Shown here one piece after another: positions 1 to 7,813 of a DNA stretch of 64,000 nt. The DNA is taken from NCBI RefSeq assembly GCF_035818475.1, contig NZ_JAYMGV010000001.1, forward strand, positions 62,001 to 126,000. The letters are read 5' to 3'. The stretch's first letter is position 1; every line of letters begins with the position of its first letter. The translations under genes and the position numbers were made by a program. The notes under the pieces are model-generated. The model worked only from the letters and a program-made list of their open reading frames with translations, was not told the DNA's origin and did not search any database. The stretch comes from Cognatitamlana sp035818475. GTDB lineage: Bacteria; Bacteroidota; Bacteroidia; Flavobacteriales; Flavobacteriaceae.

Positions 1-1
1 T

Positions 2-154
2 TGGCACACTGAAGGTGTAGACAATGCAGAATGGGTATTAATTGATTATGTCAATGTAGTTGTTCATGTATTTCAAAAGCATGTAAGAGCATTTTATGAT
101 ATAGAAAGTCTTTGGGGAGATGCAAAAACAACCCTAATAGAAACCAGTTACTAA
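2..154 (+). CDS. rsfS: Ribosomal silencing factor RsfS, 3' end only
   Basis: Only the last 50 codons lie in the window; the 5' part is beyond the left edge. The residues match the C-terminal half of the RsfS/YbeB (Iojap) family: W-H-x-E-G near the start of the fragment, then a VVHVF strand and the closing Y-D-I-E-x-L-W-G-D-A motif. RsfS binds ribosomal protein uL14 in the cytoplasm and blocks subunit joining when nutrients are scarce. The stop lies 9 nt before ftsH, so the two are probably co-transcribed; this order is common in Bacteroidetes. The identification rests on family motifs in a short fragment. Confidence 0.85.
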   Translation, partial: WHTEGVDNAEWVLIDYVNVVVHVFQKHVRAFYDIESLWGDAKTTLIETSY

Positions 155-163
155 AAAAATCAA

Positions 164-2128
164 ATGGCAAACGACAAGAAAAATATAAAAGATAAAAAAC
201 CTAAATTTAGTCCATATTGGGTCTACGGTACCCTAATAGCCATATTTTTGGGCTTCCAGTTGTTTAGTAGTGGAGGTTATCAAGATGGTAATTTGACTAC
301 ACCGTCAGACTTTTTCAGATATCTGGAAGACGGTGATGTAGAGCGTGTAGATATTGTAAAAAACACACGGGTTGCCAAAGTATACTTAACAAAGGATGCT
401 GAAAGTAAAGAGGTGCATAAAAATTCAAAACCTCAAACTTTTATCCCTTCGGCAACTAAATTACCTAACTATAGATTCGAATTTGGGGATTTACAAAATT
501 TTGAAAACAAGTTAAACGAAACCACTAGAGATCTGGCAGATAAACCTGTGGTTACATTTGACACTGAAACCAATGATTGGGGCAACCTGTTAATGGGCAT
601 ATTGCCTTTTATTTTATTAATTGGTGTTTGGATATTTATCATGAGACGTATGTCCGGTGGTGCAGGTGGTGGTGCAGGTGGGCAAATTTTCAATATTGGA
701 AAATCTAAAGCAAAGCTTTTTGATCAAAACACCGAAGTTAAAACCAGTTTTAAAGATGTTGCTGGTTTAGAAGGTGCTAAAGAGGAGGTTCAGGAAATTG
801 TTGATTTTCTTAAGTTCCCTGAAAAATATACAACTCTGGGAGGAAAAATTCCTAAAGGCGCTTTACTTGTAGGTCCTCCGGGTACAGGAAAAACCTTACT
901 AGCTAAAGCTGTTGCCGGAGAGGCTAAAGTTCCTTTCTTTTCGTTATCGGGCTCAGATTTTGTTGAGATGTTTGTTGGAGTTGGTGCTTCACGTGTTAGG
1001 GATTTGTTCAAACAAGCTAAAGAAAAATCGCCCTCCATCATTTTTATTGACGAAATAGATGCTATTGGTCGCGCAAGAGGTAAAAATGCCATGTCGGGGA
1101 GTAACGATGAACGTGAAAATACCCTAAATCAGCTTTTAACAGAGATGGACGGTTTTGGTACTAATACCAATGTAATAGTACTGGCTGCCACTAACAGAGC
1201 TGATATTTTAGATAAAGCATTAATGCGTGCCGGACGTTTTGATAGGCAAATTTTTGTTGACCTACCTGATGTTAGGGAGCGTAAAGAAATTTTTGAAGTA
1301 CATCTGCGACCTCTTAAAAAAGCAGAGAATCTTGATTTGGACTTTTTGTCAAAACAAACTCCAGGGTTCTCGGGTGCAGATATTGCAAATGTTTGTAATG
1401 AAGCGGCATTAATTGCTGCAAGAAACGGTAAAAAGGCGGTTGATAAACAAGATTTCCTTGATGCCGTAGACAGAATTATTGGAGGCCTTGAAAAGAAAAA
1501 TAAAATCATTACTCCTAGTGAGAAAAAAGCGGTGGCATATCATGAAGCAGGTCATGCCACAGTAAGTTGGATGTTAGAACATGCAGCTCCTCTTGTTAAG
1601 GTAACTATTGTACCTCGAGGACGTTCTCTTGGTGCGGCCTGGTACCTTCCGGAAGAACGACTGATTGTAAGACCTGAGCAAATGCTGGATGAAATGTGTG
1701 CTGCTCTTGGCGGACGTGCTGCTGAAAAGGTGATTTTCGACAAAATATCAACAGGTGCACTAAGCGATTTAGAAAAAGTCACAAAACAGGCTCGTGCTAT
1801 GGTTACCATTTACGGTTTGAGTGATAAAATTGGAAATTTAACGTATTATGATTCGTCAGGACAAAGTGAATATGGTTTTACTAAACCATATAGCGAAGAA
1901 ACTGCTGAGCTTATAGATAAAGAAATATCTAGTATTATTGAAGAGCAATATCAACGAGCTATTAAATTACTGGAAGAAAACAAAGACAAGCTCACTGAAC
2001 TTGCTGAAGTACTTTTAGAAAAAGAAGTTATTTTCAAGGATAACCTTGAGAAGATTTTTGGGAAACGCACTTTTGAAAAAGAAGACGCTGAAAGTTCTAA
2101 AAAAGAAGCCGAAAACGAAGAAGAGTAA
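164..2128 (+). CDS. ftsH: ATP-dependent zinc metalloprotease FtsH
   Basis: Inner-membrane AAA+ protease that extracts and degrades membrane and short-lived cytoplasmic proteins. The 654 residues are full length for the family. Two membrane segments (about residues 19-37 and 143-161) bracket a periplasmic domain. Then come a glycine-rich linker, Walker A GPPGTGKT at 237-244, Walker B acidic pair D296/E297, and the zinc site HEAGH at 460-464 with the probable third ligand D535. The C-terminus is a charged coiled-coil-like tail. It starts 9 nt after rsfS and precedes the LUD and lipid genes. Nothing in the protein looks unusual. Confidence 0.98.
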   Translation: MANDKKNIKDKKPKFSPYWVYGTLIAIFLGFQLFSSGGYQDGNLTTPSDFFRYLEDGDVERVDIVKNTRVAKVYLTKDAESKEVHKNSKPQTFIPSATKLPNYRFEFGDLQNFENKLNETTRDLADKPVVTFDTETNDWGNLLMGILPFILLIGVWIFIMRRMSGGAGGGAGGQIFNIGKSKAKLFDQNTEVKTSFKDVAGLEGAKEEVQEIVDFLKFPEKYTTLGGKIPKGALLVGPPGTGKTLLAKAVAGEAKVPFFSLSGSDFVEMFVGVGASRVRDLFKQAKEKSPSIIFIDEIDAIGRARGKNAMSGSNDERENTLNQLLTEMDGFGTNTNVIVLAATNRADILDKALMRAGRFDRQIFVDLPDVRERKEIFEVHLRPLKKAENLDLDFLSKQTPGFSGADIANVCNEAALIAARNGKKAVDKQDFLDAVDRIIGGLEKKNKIITPSEKKAVAYHEAGHATVSWMLEHAAPLVKVTIVPRGRSLGAAWYLPEERLIVRPEQMLDEMCAALGGRAAEKVIFDKISTGALSDLEKVTKQARAMVTIYGLSDKIGNLTYYDSSGQSEYGFTKPYSEETAELIDKEISSIIEEQYQRAIKLLEENKDKLTELAEVLLEKEVIFKDNLEKIFGKRTFEKEDAESSKKEAENEEE

Positions 2129-2160
2129 GCTGAAAATTATATATTTGTTAAGGTTATAGT

Positions 2161-2201
2161 AAAAATCTTAAATTAGCCATATTGGTTAGTTTAAGATTTT
2201 T
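2161..2201 (+). terminator. Hairpin terminator after ftsH
   Basis: Imperfect inverted repeat: an AAAAATCTTAAA arm and a TTTAAGATTTTT arm around a short A/T-rich loop with further partial pairing (TTAGCC/GGTTAG), ending in a T run. It lies in the 119-nt gap between ftsH and the LUD gene. It suggests that transcription of the lipid genes is at least partly separate from ftsH. Confidence 0.65.
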
Positions 2202-2247
2202 TATATTTGGTGAAGCTCTATGAATTCAGTTAATAGCAATAAACTAA

Positions 2248-2856
2248 ATGAGTCTTTTTAGAAAAATTTTTGGTTCCAAATCTAAAAAAACAGAAGAGGA
2301 ACTAAAATCTGATGACAGAGGCAAATATATGCCTGAAATAAAACTGCCTATAGATGAAAGGTTTACAATAAACTTTAAAGCAAATGGCGGGAAGTTCTTG
2401 TATTGTGAAAATTTAAATGAAATCTTCACAAACTTAGGACACATTATTGAGGAAAATGAGTGGCGTGAAAAACCTGTTTTAATACTAGATACAAACTTGG
2501 AAGATCAATTTAAAGGCTCAAATTTAAATCCTACTAAAAAGTTAAGCGAGTCTACATTTTTTCTAACTACTTGTGAAAACCTGATTGCCAATGATGGTTC
2601 TTTGCTTATCTCATCAAAACAAATATTTGAAAAAAAATTACCCGAACTACCCTTTAACTTTATAGTATTTGCTACTACCAGTCAAATTGTAGAAAATATT
2701 GGTGAAGGATTACGCGGAATAAAATCTAAAAACAAACAAAAAATACCCACAAATATTACCACCATTAAGCACTTTAAATCAGGAGACGAAAAAGACTTCT
2801 TAAGCTATGGTAGCAGTGCAAAGAATCTATATTTACTACTATTAGAAGACTTATAG
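2248..2856 (+). CDS. LUD-domain protein (LutC/YkgG-like)
   Basis: A 202-residue protein with the LUD (lactate utilisation) fold signature: a central stretch with F-F-L-T-x-C-E-x-L-I-A followed by D-G-S-L-L-I-S-S, and a later FIVFATTSQIVENI segment. LUD proteins of known role (LutB/LutC) take part in L-lactate oxidation. Here there are no lutA or lutB partners; the gene sits between ftsH and cdsA and ends 1 nt before cdsA starts. This placement is common in flavobacteria, so its function is probably tied to membrane or lipid genes rather than to lactate. There is no signal peptide, so it is cytoplasmic. The role is unknown. Confidence 0.8.
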   Translation: MSLFRKIFGSKSKKTEEELKSDDRGKYMPEIKLPIDERFTINFKANGGKFLYCENLNEIFTNLGHIIEENEWREKPVLILDTNLEDQFKGSNLNPTKKLSESTFFLTTCENLIANDGSLLISSKQIFEKKLPELPFNFIVFATTSQIVENIGEGLRGIKSKNKQKIPTNITTIKHFKSGDEKDFLSYGSSAKNLYLLLLEDL

Positions 2857-2857
2857 A

Positions 2858-3679
2858 ATGAAAGAAACCTTAGTTCGGTCATTTTCAGGATTACTTTATG
2901 TAGCATTACTGGTTAGTTGCTTATACTATGAGCAAGCCCTCATTTTATTATTTTTTGTATTTGGACTAATTTGTATGGCCGAATTTAACAAACTCATCCA
3001 GCTCAAAAGCCTTATCCCATATGTTATCTTTGTTATACTTTATGCTGTTTTCGGGTATTGGCAAGCCGTTTTAAACACTAGTGCTGGTTTAAATGAAGCT
3101 ACCCAAATTCTTATGGTAATTTCCATTTTTGTGGAACTATTTTTAATTAAAGATTTGTTTTCTATAAAATCTATTCCGCTTTTTAGCACCAAACGTTTCT
3201 TATTAACAACTTTTTATTTGTCCAGTGCTTTTGTATTTCTTGTTCTAATAACAAACTTTTATGAAGCGTATAACCCCAATATTTTATTGGGTGCTTTTAT
3301 TTTAGTTTGGGTCAATGATTCTTTCGCTTATTTAGTAGGTAAAAATTTCGGGAAACAAAAATTGTTTGAAATCATTTCTCCTAAAAAAACTGTTGAAGGG
3401 TTTCTTGGAGGCTTATTCTTTTCATGTGTAGCAAGTTATTTTATTGCTACCTTTACAGAAACATTGAACTTTACTAGCTGGTTAATTTTAAGTATAATTA
3501 TTAGCGTATTTGGCACCTTAGGTGATTTAATAGAATCAAAATTTAAACGTCAGGCAAAAGTTAAAGATAGTGGTGTAATTATGCCTGGTCATGGTGGGTT
3601 ACTTGATAGGCTAGATAGTATTATTTTTGCTGCACCTTTTATATATTTATTTTTAAGAATTTTACATTATGTTTCATAA
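2858..3679 (+). CDS. cdsA: Phosphatidate cytidylyltransferase
   Basis: Makes CDP-diacylglycerol from phosphatidic acid and CTP, the branch point to phosphatidylethanolamine and acidic phospholipids, in the inner membrane. The 273 residues contain about eight hydrophobic segments and the C-terminal family signature: G-D-L-I-E-S-x-x-K-R, then K-D-S-G, then P-G-H-G-G-x-x-D-R-x-D. The gene starts 1 nt after the LUD gene and overlaps psd by 11 nt, which indicates one operon with coupled translation. Confidence 0.96.
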   Translation: MKETLVRSFSGLLYVALLVSCLYYEQALILLFFVFGLICMAEFNKLIQLKSLIPYVIFVILYAVFGYWQAVLNTSAGLNEATQILMVISIFVELFLIKDLFSIKSIPLFSTKRFLLTTFYLSSAFVFLVLITNFYEAYNPNILLGAFILVWVNDSFAYLVGKNFGKQKLFEIISPKKTVEGFLGGLFFSCVASYFIATFTETLNFTSWLILSIIISVFGTLGDLIESKFKRQAKVKDSGVIMPGHGGLLDRLDSIIFAAPFIYLFLRILHYVS

Positions 3680-4322
3680 AGAAGGCCATAAAATTATATT
3701 TATAACATTCGTTTTTGTTGTTGGGTGTTTTTTATTGGTTGATAGTTTTATAGACATCAACTGGTTAAGGACAATCATTCTGATCTTGCTTTTGGTCTTT
3801 TTAATTTTGATCCTTCAATTCTTCAGAAATCCAAAACGACATACCGTTTTAAATGACAAACAAGTCATAGCTCCGGTAGATGGTAAGGTTGTGGTTATTG
3901 AAGAAATTTTTGAAAAAGAATACTTTAAAGAAAAACGCTTGCAGGTAAGTGTTTTTATGTCTCCAATAAATGTACATGTTACGCGTTATCCTATTGGAGG
4001 GCATGTTATTTTCAGCAAATATCACCCCGGTAAATATTTAGTGGCGTGGCACCCTAAAGCCAGTGAAGAAAACGAACGTACTACTGTAGTTGTTGAAAAC
4101 GATACTTATGGAAAAGTTCTACACAGGCAAATTGCAGGTGCATTAGCCAAACGCATTGTAAACTATGCCAAACTTAATGATAAAGCCGTTCAGGGAGGCG
4201 AATCCGGATTCATTAAATTTGGATCAAGAGTTGATTTATTTTTACCTTTAGACACTAACATTAAGGTGCAGTTAAATCAAAAAGTCAAAGGCGGAGAAAG
4301 TATTATTGCAGAAGCAAAATAA
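3669..4322 (+). CDS. psd: Phosphatidylserine decarboxylase, short (PSD-A) type
   Basis: Converts phosphatidylserine to phosphatidylethanolamine at the inner membrane. The 217-residue length fits the short bacterial PSD class. Two hydrophobic segments (about residues 9-55) anchor the N-terminus, followed by an A-P-V-D-G-K-V motif and a histidine-rich N-V-H-V-T-R stretch. The self-cleavage site is near the C-terminus in the FGS context (S186), where the serine becomes the pyruvoyl group. It overlaps cdsA by 11 nt and its stop shares one base with the ATG of the next gene (TAATG). Confidence 0.95.
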   Translation: MFHKEGHKIIFITFVFVVGCFLLVDSFIDINWLRTIILILLLVFLILILQFFRNPKRHTVLNDKQVIAPVDGKVVVIEEIFEKEYFKEKRLQVSVFMSPINVHVTRYPIGGHVIFSKYHPGKYLVAWHPKASEENERTTVVVENDTYGKVLHRQIAGALAKRIVNYAKLNDKAVQGGESGFIKFGSRVDLFLPLDTNIKVQLNQKVKGGESIIAEAK

Positions 4323-4588
4323 TGGTTAAAAGTAAGTTAGATATGGAGTTTCAACGGGCCGTTGACAGAGTAAACGCCTACACCGACCCATTTCCAGCAG
4401 ACACGCTTTTAAAGCTTTATGCCTACTACAAAAAAGCTACAAATGATTATGGTAAGCCCCGAAGCAAAAAACCCATAATTAATGCCTTTAAAACTAATGC
4501 TTTATTTCAGGCAAAAGGTCTTTCGGAAGAAGAAGCAAAACAATCATATATTGATTTGGTAAACAATTATTTTCTGTATAGAAAATAA
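4322..4588 (+). CDS. Acyl-CoA-binding protein
   Basis: Small soluble cytoplasmic protein of 88 residues, the usual size of the ACBP family, which binds long-chain acyl-CoA esters. It shows the conserved Y-A-Y-Y-K-K-A motif and a basic K-K-P-I segment, with the four-helix pattern of the fold. Translational coupling to psd (1-nt overlap) places it with phospholipid synthesis. Bacterial ACBPs are not universal but are frequent in this group next to psd. Confidence 0.93.
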   Translation: MVKSKLDMEFQRAVDRVNAYTDPFPADTLLKLYAYYKKATNDYGKPRSKKPIINAFKTNALFQAKGLSEEEAKQSYIDLVNNYFLYRK

Positions 4589-4630
4589 TTAGTATAACCA
4601 TATAAATTCTAATATTTAGCATTAAGCCTA

Positions 4631-5407
4631 ATGAACATTAATCAATTAAAGCCTTTAATTATTGTTTTAACATGTCTGTATATGCAGTTAAATTGGGCAC
4701 AAGACTATAAATTATCTTTAGAAGACCGACCGGTTTATAAGGCTAAAAAAACCAAAAAAAAGATTATAATTGACGGAAAAATGAGTGAGAGGGTATGGGA
4801 AAAAACAGAAGCTCGTACCTTAGATTTTCATTATAAAACTATAAAGCCTACGGACAAGCAAAACACTACATTTAGAATGTTATGGGATGATGAAACATTG
4901 TATTTGTTTTACGAAAGTGAGGACAAGTACTTAACTTCGTCAGAAAAAAACAGAGACGGCATGCCTTTTCTTGATGATTGCGCTGAATTTTTTGTTATCC
5001 CGGTACCTAATAGTGCTAGTATGCATTTCTGCTTTGAAATAAACCTTTATGAAGCTAAAAATGATGTTGTATTTATCAATAATTTTCACAAAGGGAACAA
5101 TACCGTTGTTAAAGCATTTAATCCTGATTATCAGGTAAAAGTTATCACCAACGGGACCATCAATGATAATTCTGATATTGATCAGGGCTGGACCATGGAA
5201 TTAGCCATTCCTATAGAAGCTTTTAGGGGATCAACAGAATTATACCCTCTTAAGAAAGGAACTAAATGGGCATTTTTAGCTTTAAGACAAGAGCGCAATG
5301 ATCTTGAAATTGGGAGGCGGGTTACATCTACCATCTTCCCTATTTATGATATTTCAAAGGATGCGCATCAACCCAACATGTTTGGTTTAGTAGAATTTAT
5401 AAACTAA
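4631..5407 (+). CDS. Secreted carbohydrate-binding family 9-like (CBM9-like) protein
   Basis: 258 residues with an N-terminal signal peptide (hydrophobic stretch ending near W-A-Q, about residue 24). The body resembles the CBM9-like beta-sandwich family: I-D-G-K-M-S-E-R-V-W-E at the start of the domain, a W-D-D-E-T-L-Y-L-F-Y strand, D-D-C-A-E-F-F in the middle and a W-T-M-E-L-A-I-P strand near the end. Members bind sugars or accompany surface enzymes, but this protein stands alone 42 nt after the ACBP gene, so no substrate can be named. It is likely periplasmic or outer-membrane associated. Confidence 0.8.
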   Translation: MNINQLKPLIIVLTCLYMQLNWAQDYKLSLEDRPVYKAKKTKKKIIIDGKMSERVWEKTEARTLDFHYKTIKPTDKQNTTFRMLWDDETLYLFYESEDKYLTSSEKNRDGMPFLDDCAEFFVIPVPNSASMHFCFEINLYEAKNDVVFINNFHKGNNTVVKAFNPDYQVKVITNGTINDNSDIDQGWTMELAIPIEAFRGSTELYPLKKGTKWAFLALRQERNDLEIGRRVTSTIFPIYDISKDAHQPNMFGLVEFIN

Positions 5408-5430
5408 ATAAGCAGGCTGCTTATTTGTTT
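5406..5430 (+). terminator. Hairpin terminator after the CBM9-like gene
   Basis: Near-perfect dyad: AAATAAGCAG, one G, then CTGCTTATTT, followed by GTTTT. It begins inside the stop codon region of the CBM9-like gene and probably ends the ftsH-cdsA-psd transcript. Confidence 0.7.
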
Positions 5431-5559
5431 TAATAAAAAAGTATCTTTATAATAGCAATGATTCAAGTTATTCAATTCTATATGAAGCTTACAAGATTTG
5501 GAATAGTTTTTGAATTGAAGATTTATCTATAAGTAACAGGATATATAAAAGAAATCAAC

Positions 5560-6567
5560 ATGAACATAAAACACGCTCTTTTAGTACTACTGTGTTTAAT
5601 AGGGCATACCCATTTAAACGCTCAGGATATTACAACCGTTGAAGCCATGGATAGCAGCATCAGTGAAAATTTAGATCTGGAAGCTGTAGCGTCGATCTTT
5701 GGAGAATCGGAGGATTTGGAAGATTTTGAAAAAAGGTTAAACGATCCCAATACACAAATCTCAAATTTAGATTTAAATAACGACGGGGAAGTTGATTATT
5801 TAAGGGTTATTGAAAATTCCAATAATGGCACGCATGTAGTTACTATACAAGCGGTTATTGCCAAAGATCAATATCAGGATGTTGCTGTTATTGATGTTGA
5901 AAAAGATAACACCGGTGAAACCAAGGTACAAGTAGTAGGAGATGTAAGTATGTATGGTCCAAGCTATATTGTAGAACCTGTTTATGTTAGACGTCCCGTA
6001 ATTTTTGTTTGGTTTTGGGGGCCGCGTTACAGACCATGGAGGTCGCCATTTTACTGGGGCTATTATCCGCCGTATTACCGCCCCTGGAGACCTTACCCGA
6101 TAAGAACATACCGCACCAATGTTCGTGTGCGCATTAATGTGAGAAACACCTACCGTCGTACTACCGTTAGAAGAAGTAAATCCTCTGTACAAATACAAAA
6201 CAGAGCAAGACGTAATGATTATAAAGCCAAAGTTTCCAATACAAAACAACCGGCTAATAAAGCCACTAAATCAACGGGCAGACCTGTTCAAAAAGATTGG
6301 AAACCTCAGACACAAAAGAAAGGCACCACTCCCCAAACAAAAAATAATAAGGTTTCTGTACCTACTAAAAGACCGGCAACAAAGCCATCGGTTAAACCGG
6401 TTACAAGGCCATCTTCTGGTAAACCGGCTAACAGGCCCGCAACCAGACCAACTACACGACCGGCTACAAAACCGACAAACAAACCCGCTGCCCGACCCGC
6501 AGCTAAACCGATAAAAAAAGCTACACCCGCAAAAAGATCAACAATTAACTCCAGGTTCTCGAGGTAA
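5560..6567 (+). CDS. Secreted protein with EF-hand-like loop and basic Pro/Arg/Lys-rich tail
   Basis: Not recognised as a named family. 335 residues with a signal peptide ending near N-A-Q (about residue 22). The N-terminal third is acidic and contains a calcium-loop-like D-L-N-N-D-G-E-V-D-Y (about residues 70-79). A Trp/Tyr/Pro/Arg-rich segment follows (F-W-G-P-R-Y-R-P-W and further W and Y, about residues 150-185). The last 150 residues are highly basic low complexity with short RPA/KPT/RPT repeats. Such tails may bind polyanions or cell-wall and surface polymers; that is inference. The gene is single, with 152 nt upstream and 211 nt downstream. Confidence 0.75.
   Translation: MNIKHALLVLLCLIGHTHLNAQDITTVEAMDSSISENLDLEAVASIFGESEDLEDFEKRLNDPNTQISNLDLNNDGEVDYLRVIENSNNGTHVVTIQAVIAKDQYQDVAVIDVEKDNTGETKVQVVGDVSMYGPSYIVEPVYVRRPVIFVWFWGPRYRPWRSPFYWGYYPPYYRPWRPYPIRTYRTNVRVRINVRNTYRRTTVRRSKSSVQIQNRARRNDYKAKVSNTKQPANKATKSTGRPVQKDWKPQTQKKGTTPQTKNNKVSVPTKRPATKPSVKPVTRPSSGKPANRPATRPTTRPATKPTNKPAARPAAKPIKKATPAKRSTINSRFSR
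6360..6520 (+). repeat. Degenerate short repeats coding for R-P-A-T / K-P-T units
   Basis: The 3' part of the basic secreted protein gene is built from imperfect 9-15 nt units that code for R-P-A, K-P-T, R-P-T and similar triplets. The region is a coding tandem repeat and a likely site of length variation by slippage. The copies vary in codon use, so the array is not recent. Confidence 0.55.
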
Positions 6568-6778
6568 AAGGAATATCAAAGTTTGGGATTTTTCACAATA
6601 TTAAAAGAGAGGTTGGTATTGGTTTAGTGGTCAGGCATTTTATACAATCTATATTGATTACCTATTTGGTAATAGCTGTATAACTAAATTTGATTTTGTG
6701 AAAAAAATCAAGTAATTTAGTATGATTCAGCTATAAACTTTTGATTCTCCATAGGTTAATAGAATATCACGGTATAAG

Positions 6779-7696
6779 ATGAATACTAAGTTCAAAATTG
6801 CGGCAGCCCAACTTTCTCCTATATTCCTGAACAAAGAACAAACGGTTGCTAAAGCATGTGAAGCAATACAGGAAGCCGGAAAAAAGGGTGCGAAATTAAT
6901 TGTTTTTCCCGAAGCTTTCATTTCCGGGTACCCGGACTGGGTATGGCTTATTCCTAATAGTAAGGGAGCCGATTTGAATGAACTTTATTTAAAACTTGTT
7001 GAAAACGCTATCTCCATTCCTGATGACATGACCAATAAACTTTGCAAAGCCGCAAAAAAAGCAGGTATTAATGTGGTAATTGGAATACATGAGCGCAATA
7101 CCGAGACTAGCAATACAAGTTTATATAACAGCCTTCTGTTTATTAGTGATATAGGCACTATATTGGGAAAGCACAGAAAATTAATACCAACAGGAGGAGA
7201 ACGCTTAATCTGGGCTCAGGGAGATGGTTCCTCTCTTAGGTCATATGAAACTGCAATTGGAAAAATAGCCGGGCTTATTTGCTGGGAAAATTTAATGCCA
7301 TTGGCTCGAAACGCCATCTATGAAAGTGGCACACAAATTTTAGCCTCCCCAACATGGGATAAAAGCGCTAACTGGCTTCAGTCCATGCAGCATATTGCCA
7401 GAGAAGGAGGGTTCTTTGTGATTAGCACCTGTATGGCTTTAAGATTGGATGATATTCCTGAAGAGTTTCAATTTAAAAATCTATATCCGGAAGGAAGAGA
7501 ATGGATAAATGTAGGTAATAGCTGTATCATAGGTCCAAAAGGGCAAATTATGACTGGGCCCTTAGAAGCACAAGAAGGTATTTTATATGCCGAGATTGAC
7601 CTGCAAGATATTATAAAAGCTAAACGTATGTTTGATGTAGTTGGTCATTACTCAAGACCAGATGTCTTTCAGTTTTCAATTAAATCTACCCCTTAA
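6779..7696 (+). CDS. Nitrilase (carbon-nitrogen hydrolase superfamily)
   Basis: Predicted to hydrolyse a nitrile to the acid plus ammonia. The catalytic triad is visible: E45 in F-P-E-A-F, a lysine in K-H-R-K-L-I-P-T (probably K134), and C168 in C-W-E-N-L-M-P. The C-W-E-N-L-M-P motif together with G-G-E-R-L-I-W-A-x-G-D-G is characteristic of true nitrilases and cyanide hydratases (branch 1) rather than amidases. 305 residues, slightly shorter than fungal and plant enzymes because the C-terminal tail is short. No aldoxime dehydratase or amidase lies next to it, so the substrate cannot be inferred. Confidence 0.9.
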   Translation: MNTKFKIAAAQLSPIFLNKEQTVAKACEAIQEAGKKGAKLIVFPEAFISGYPDWVWLIPNSKGADLNELYLKLVENAISIPDDMTNKLCKAAKKAGINVVIGIHERNTETSNTSLYNSLLFISDIGTILGKHRKLIPTGGERLIWAQGDGSSLRSYETAIGKIAGLICWENLMPLARNAIYESGTQILASPTWDKSANWLQSMQHIAREGGFFVISTCMALRLDDIPEEFQFKNLYPEGREWINVGNSCIIGPKGQIMTGPLEAQEGILYAEIDLQDIIKAKRMFDVVGHYSRPDVFQFSIKSTP

Positions 7697-7813
7697 AATT
7701 ATCTTGAGATTGTTACTAAAAAATACTAGTTATCAAATTCTATTAATAAGCTCCTACCTCAAAAAGCATTAGAAAACACAGCCTAACAGCCTACATTGCC
7801 CCCTAGGGTTGGT

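Noticed and set aside
5800..6249. 149-codon minus-strand frame opposite the basic repeat protein
   Set aside because: It runs antisense to a gene with a signal peptide and good codon bias. It has no motif, and such frames are expected opposite Arg/Pro-rich coding regions.
6360..6520. Short repeats as a CRISPR array or mobile repeat
   Set aside because: The units are 9-15 nt, in frame, and vary in sequence; they encode a low-complexity protein tail and have no spacers.
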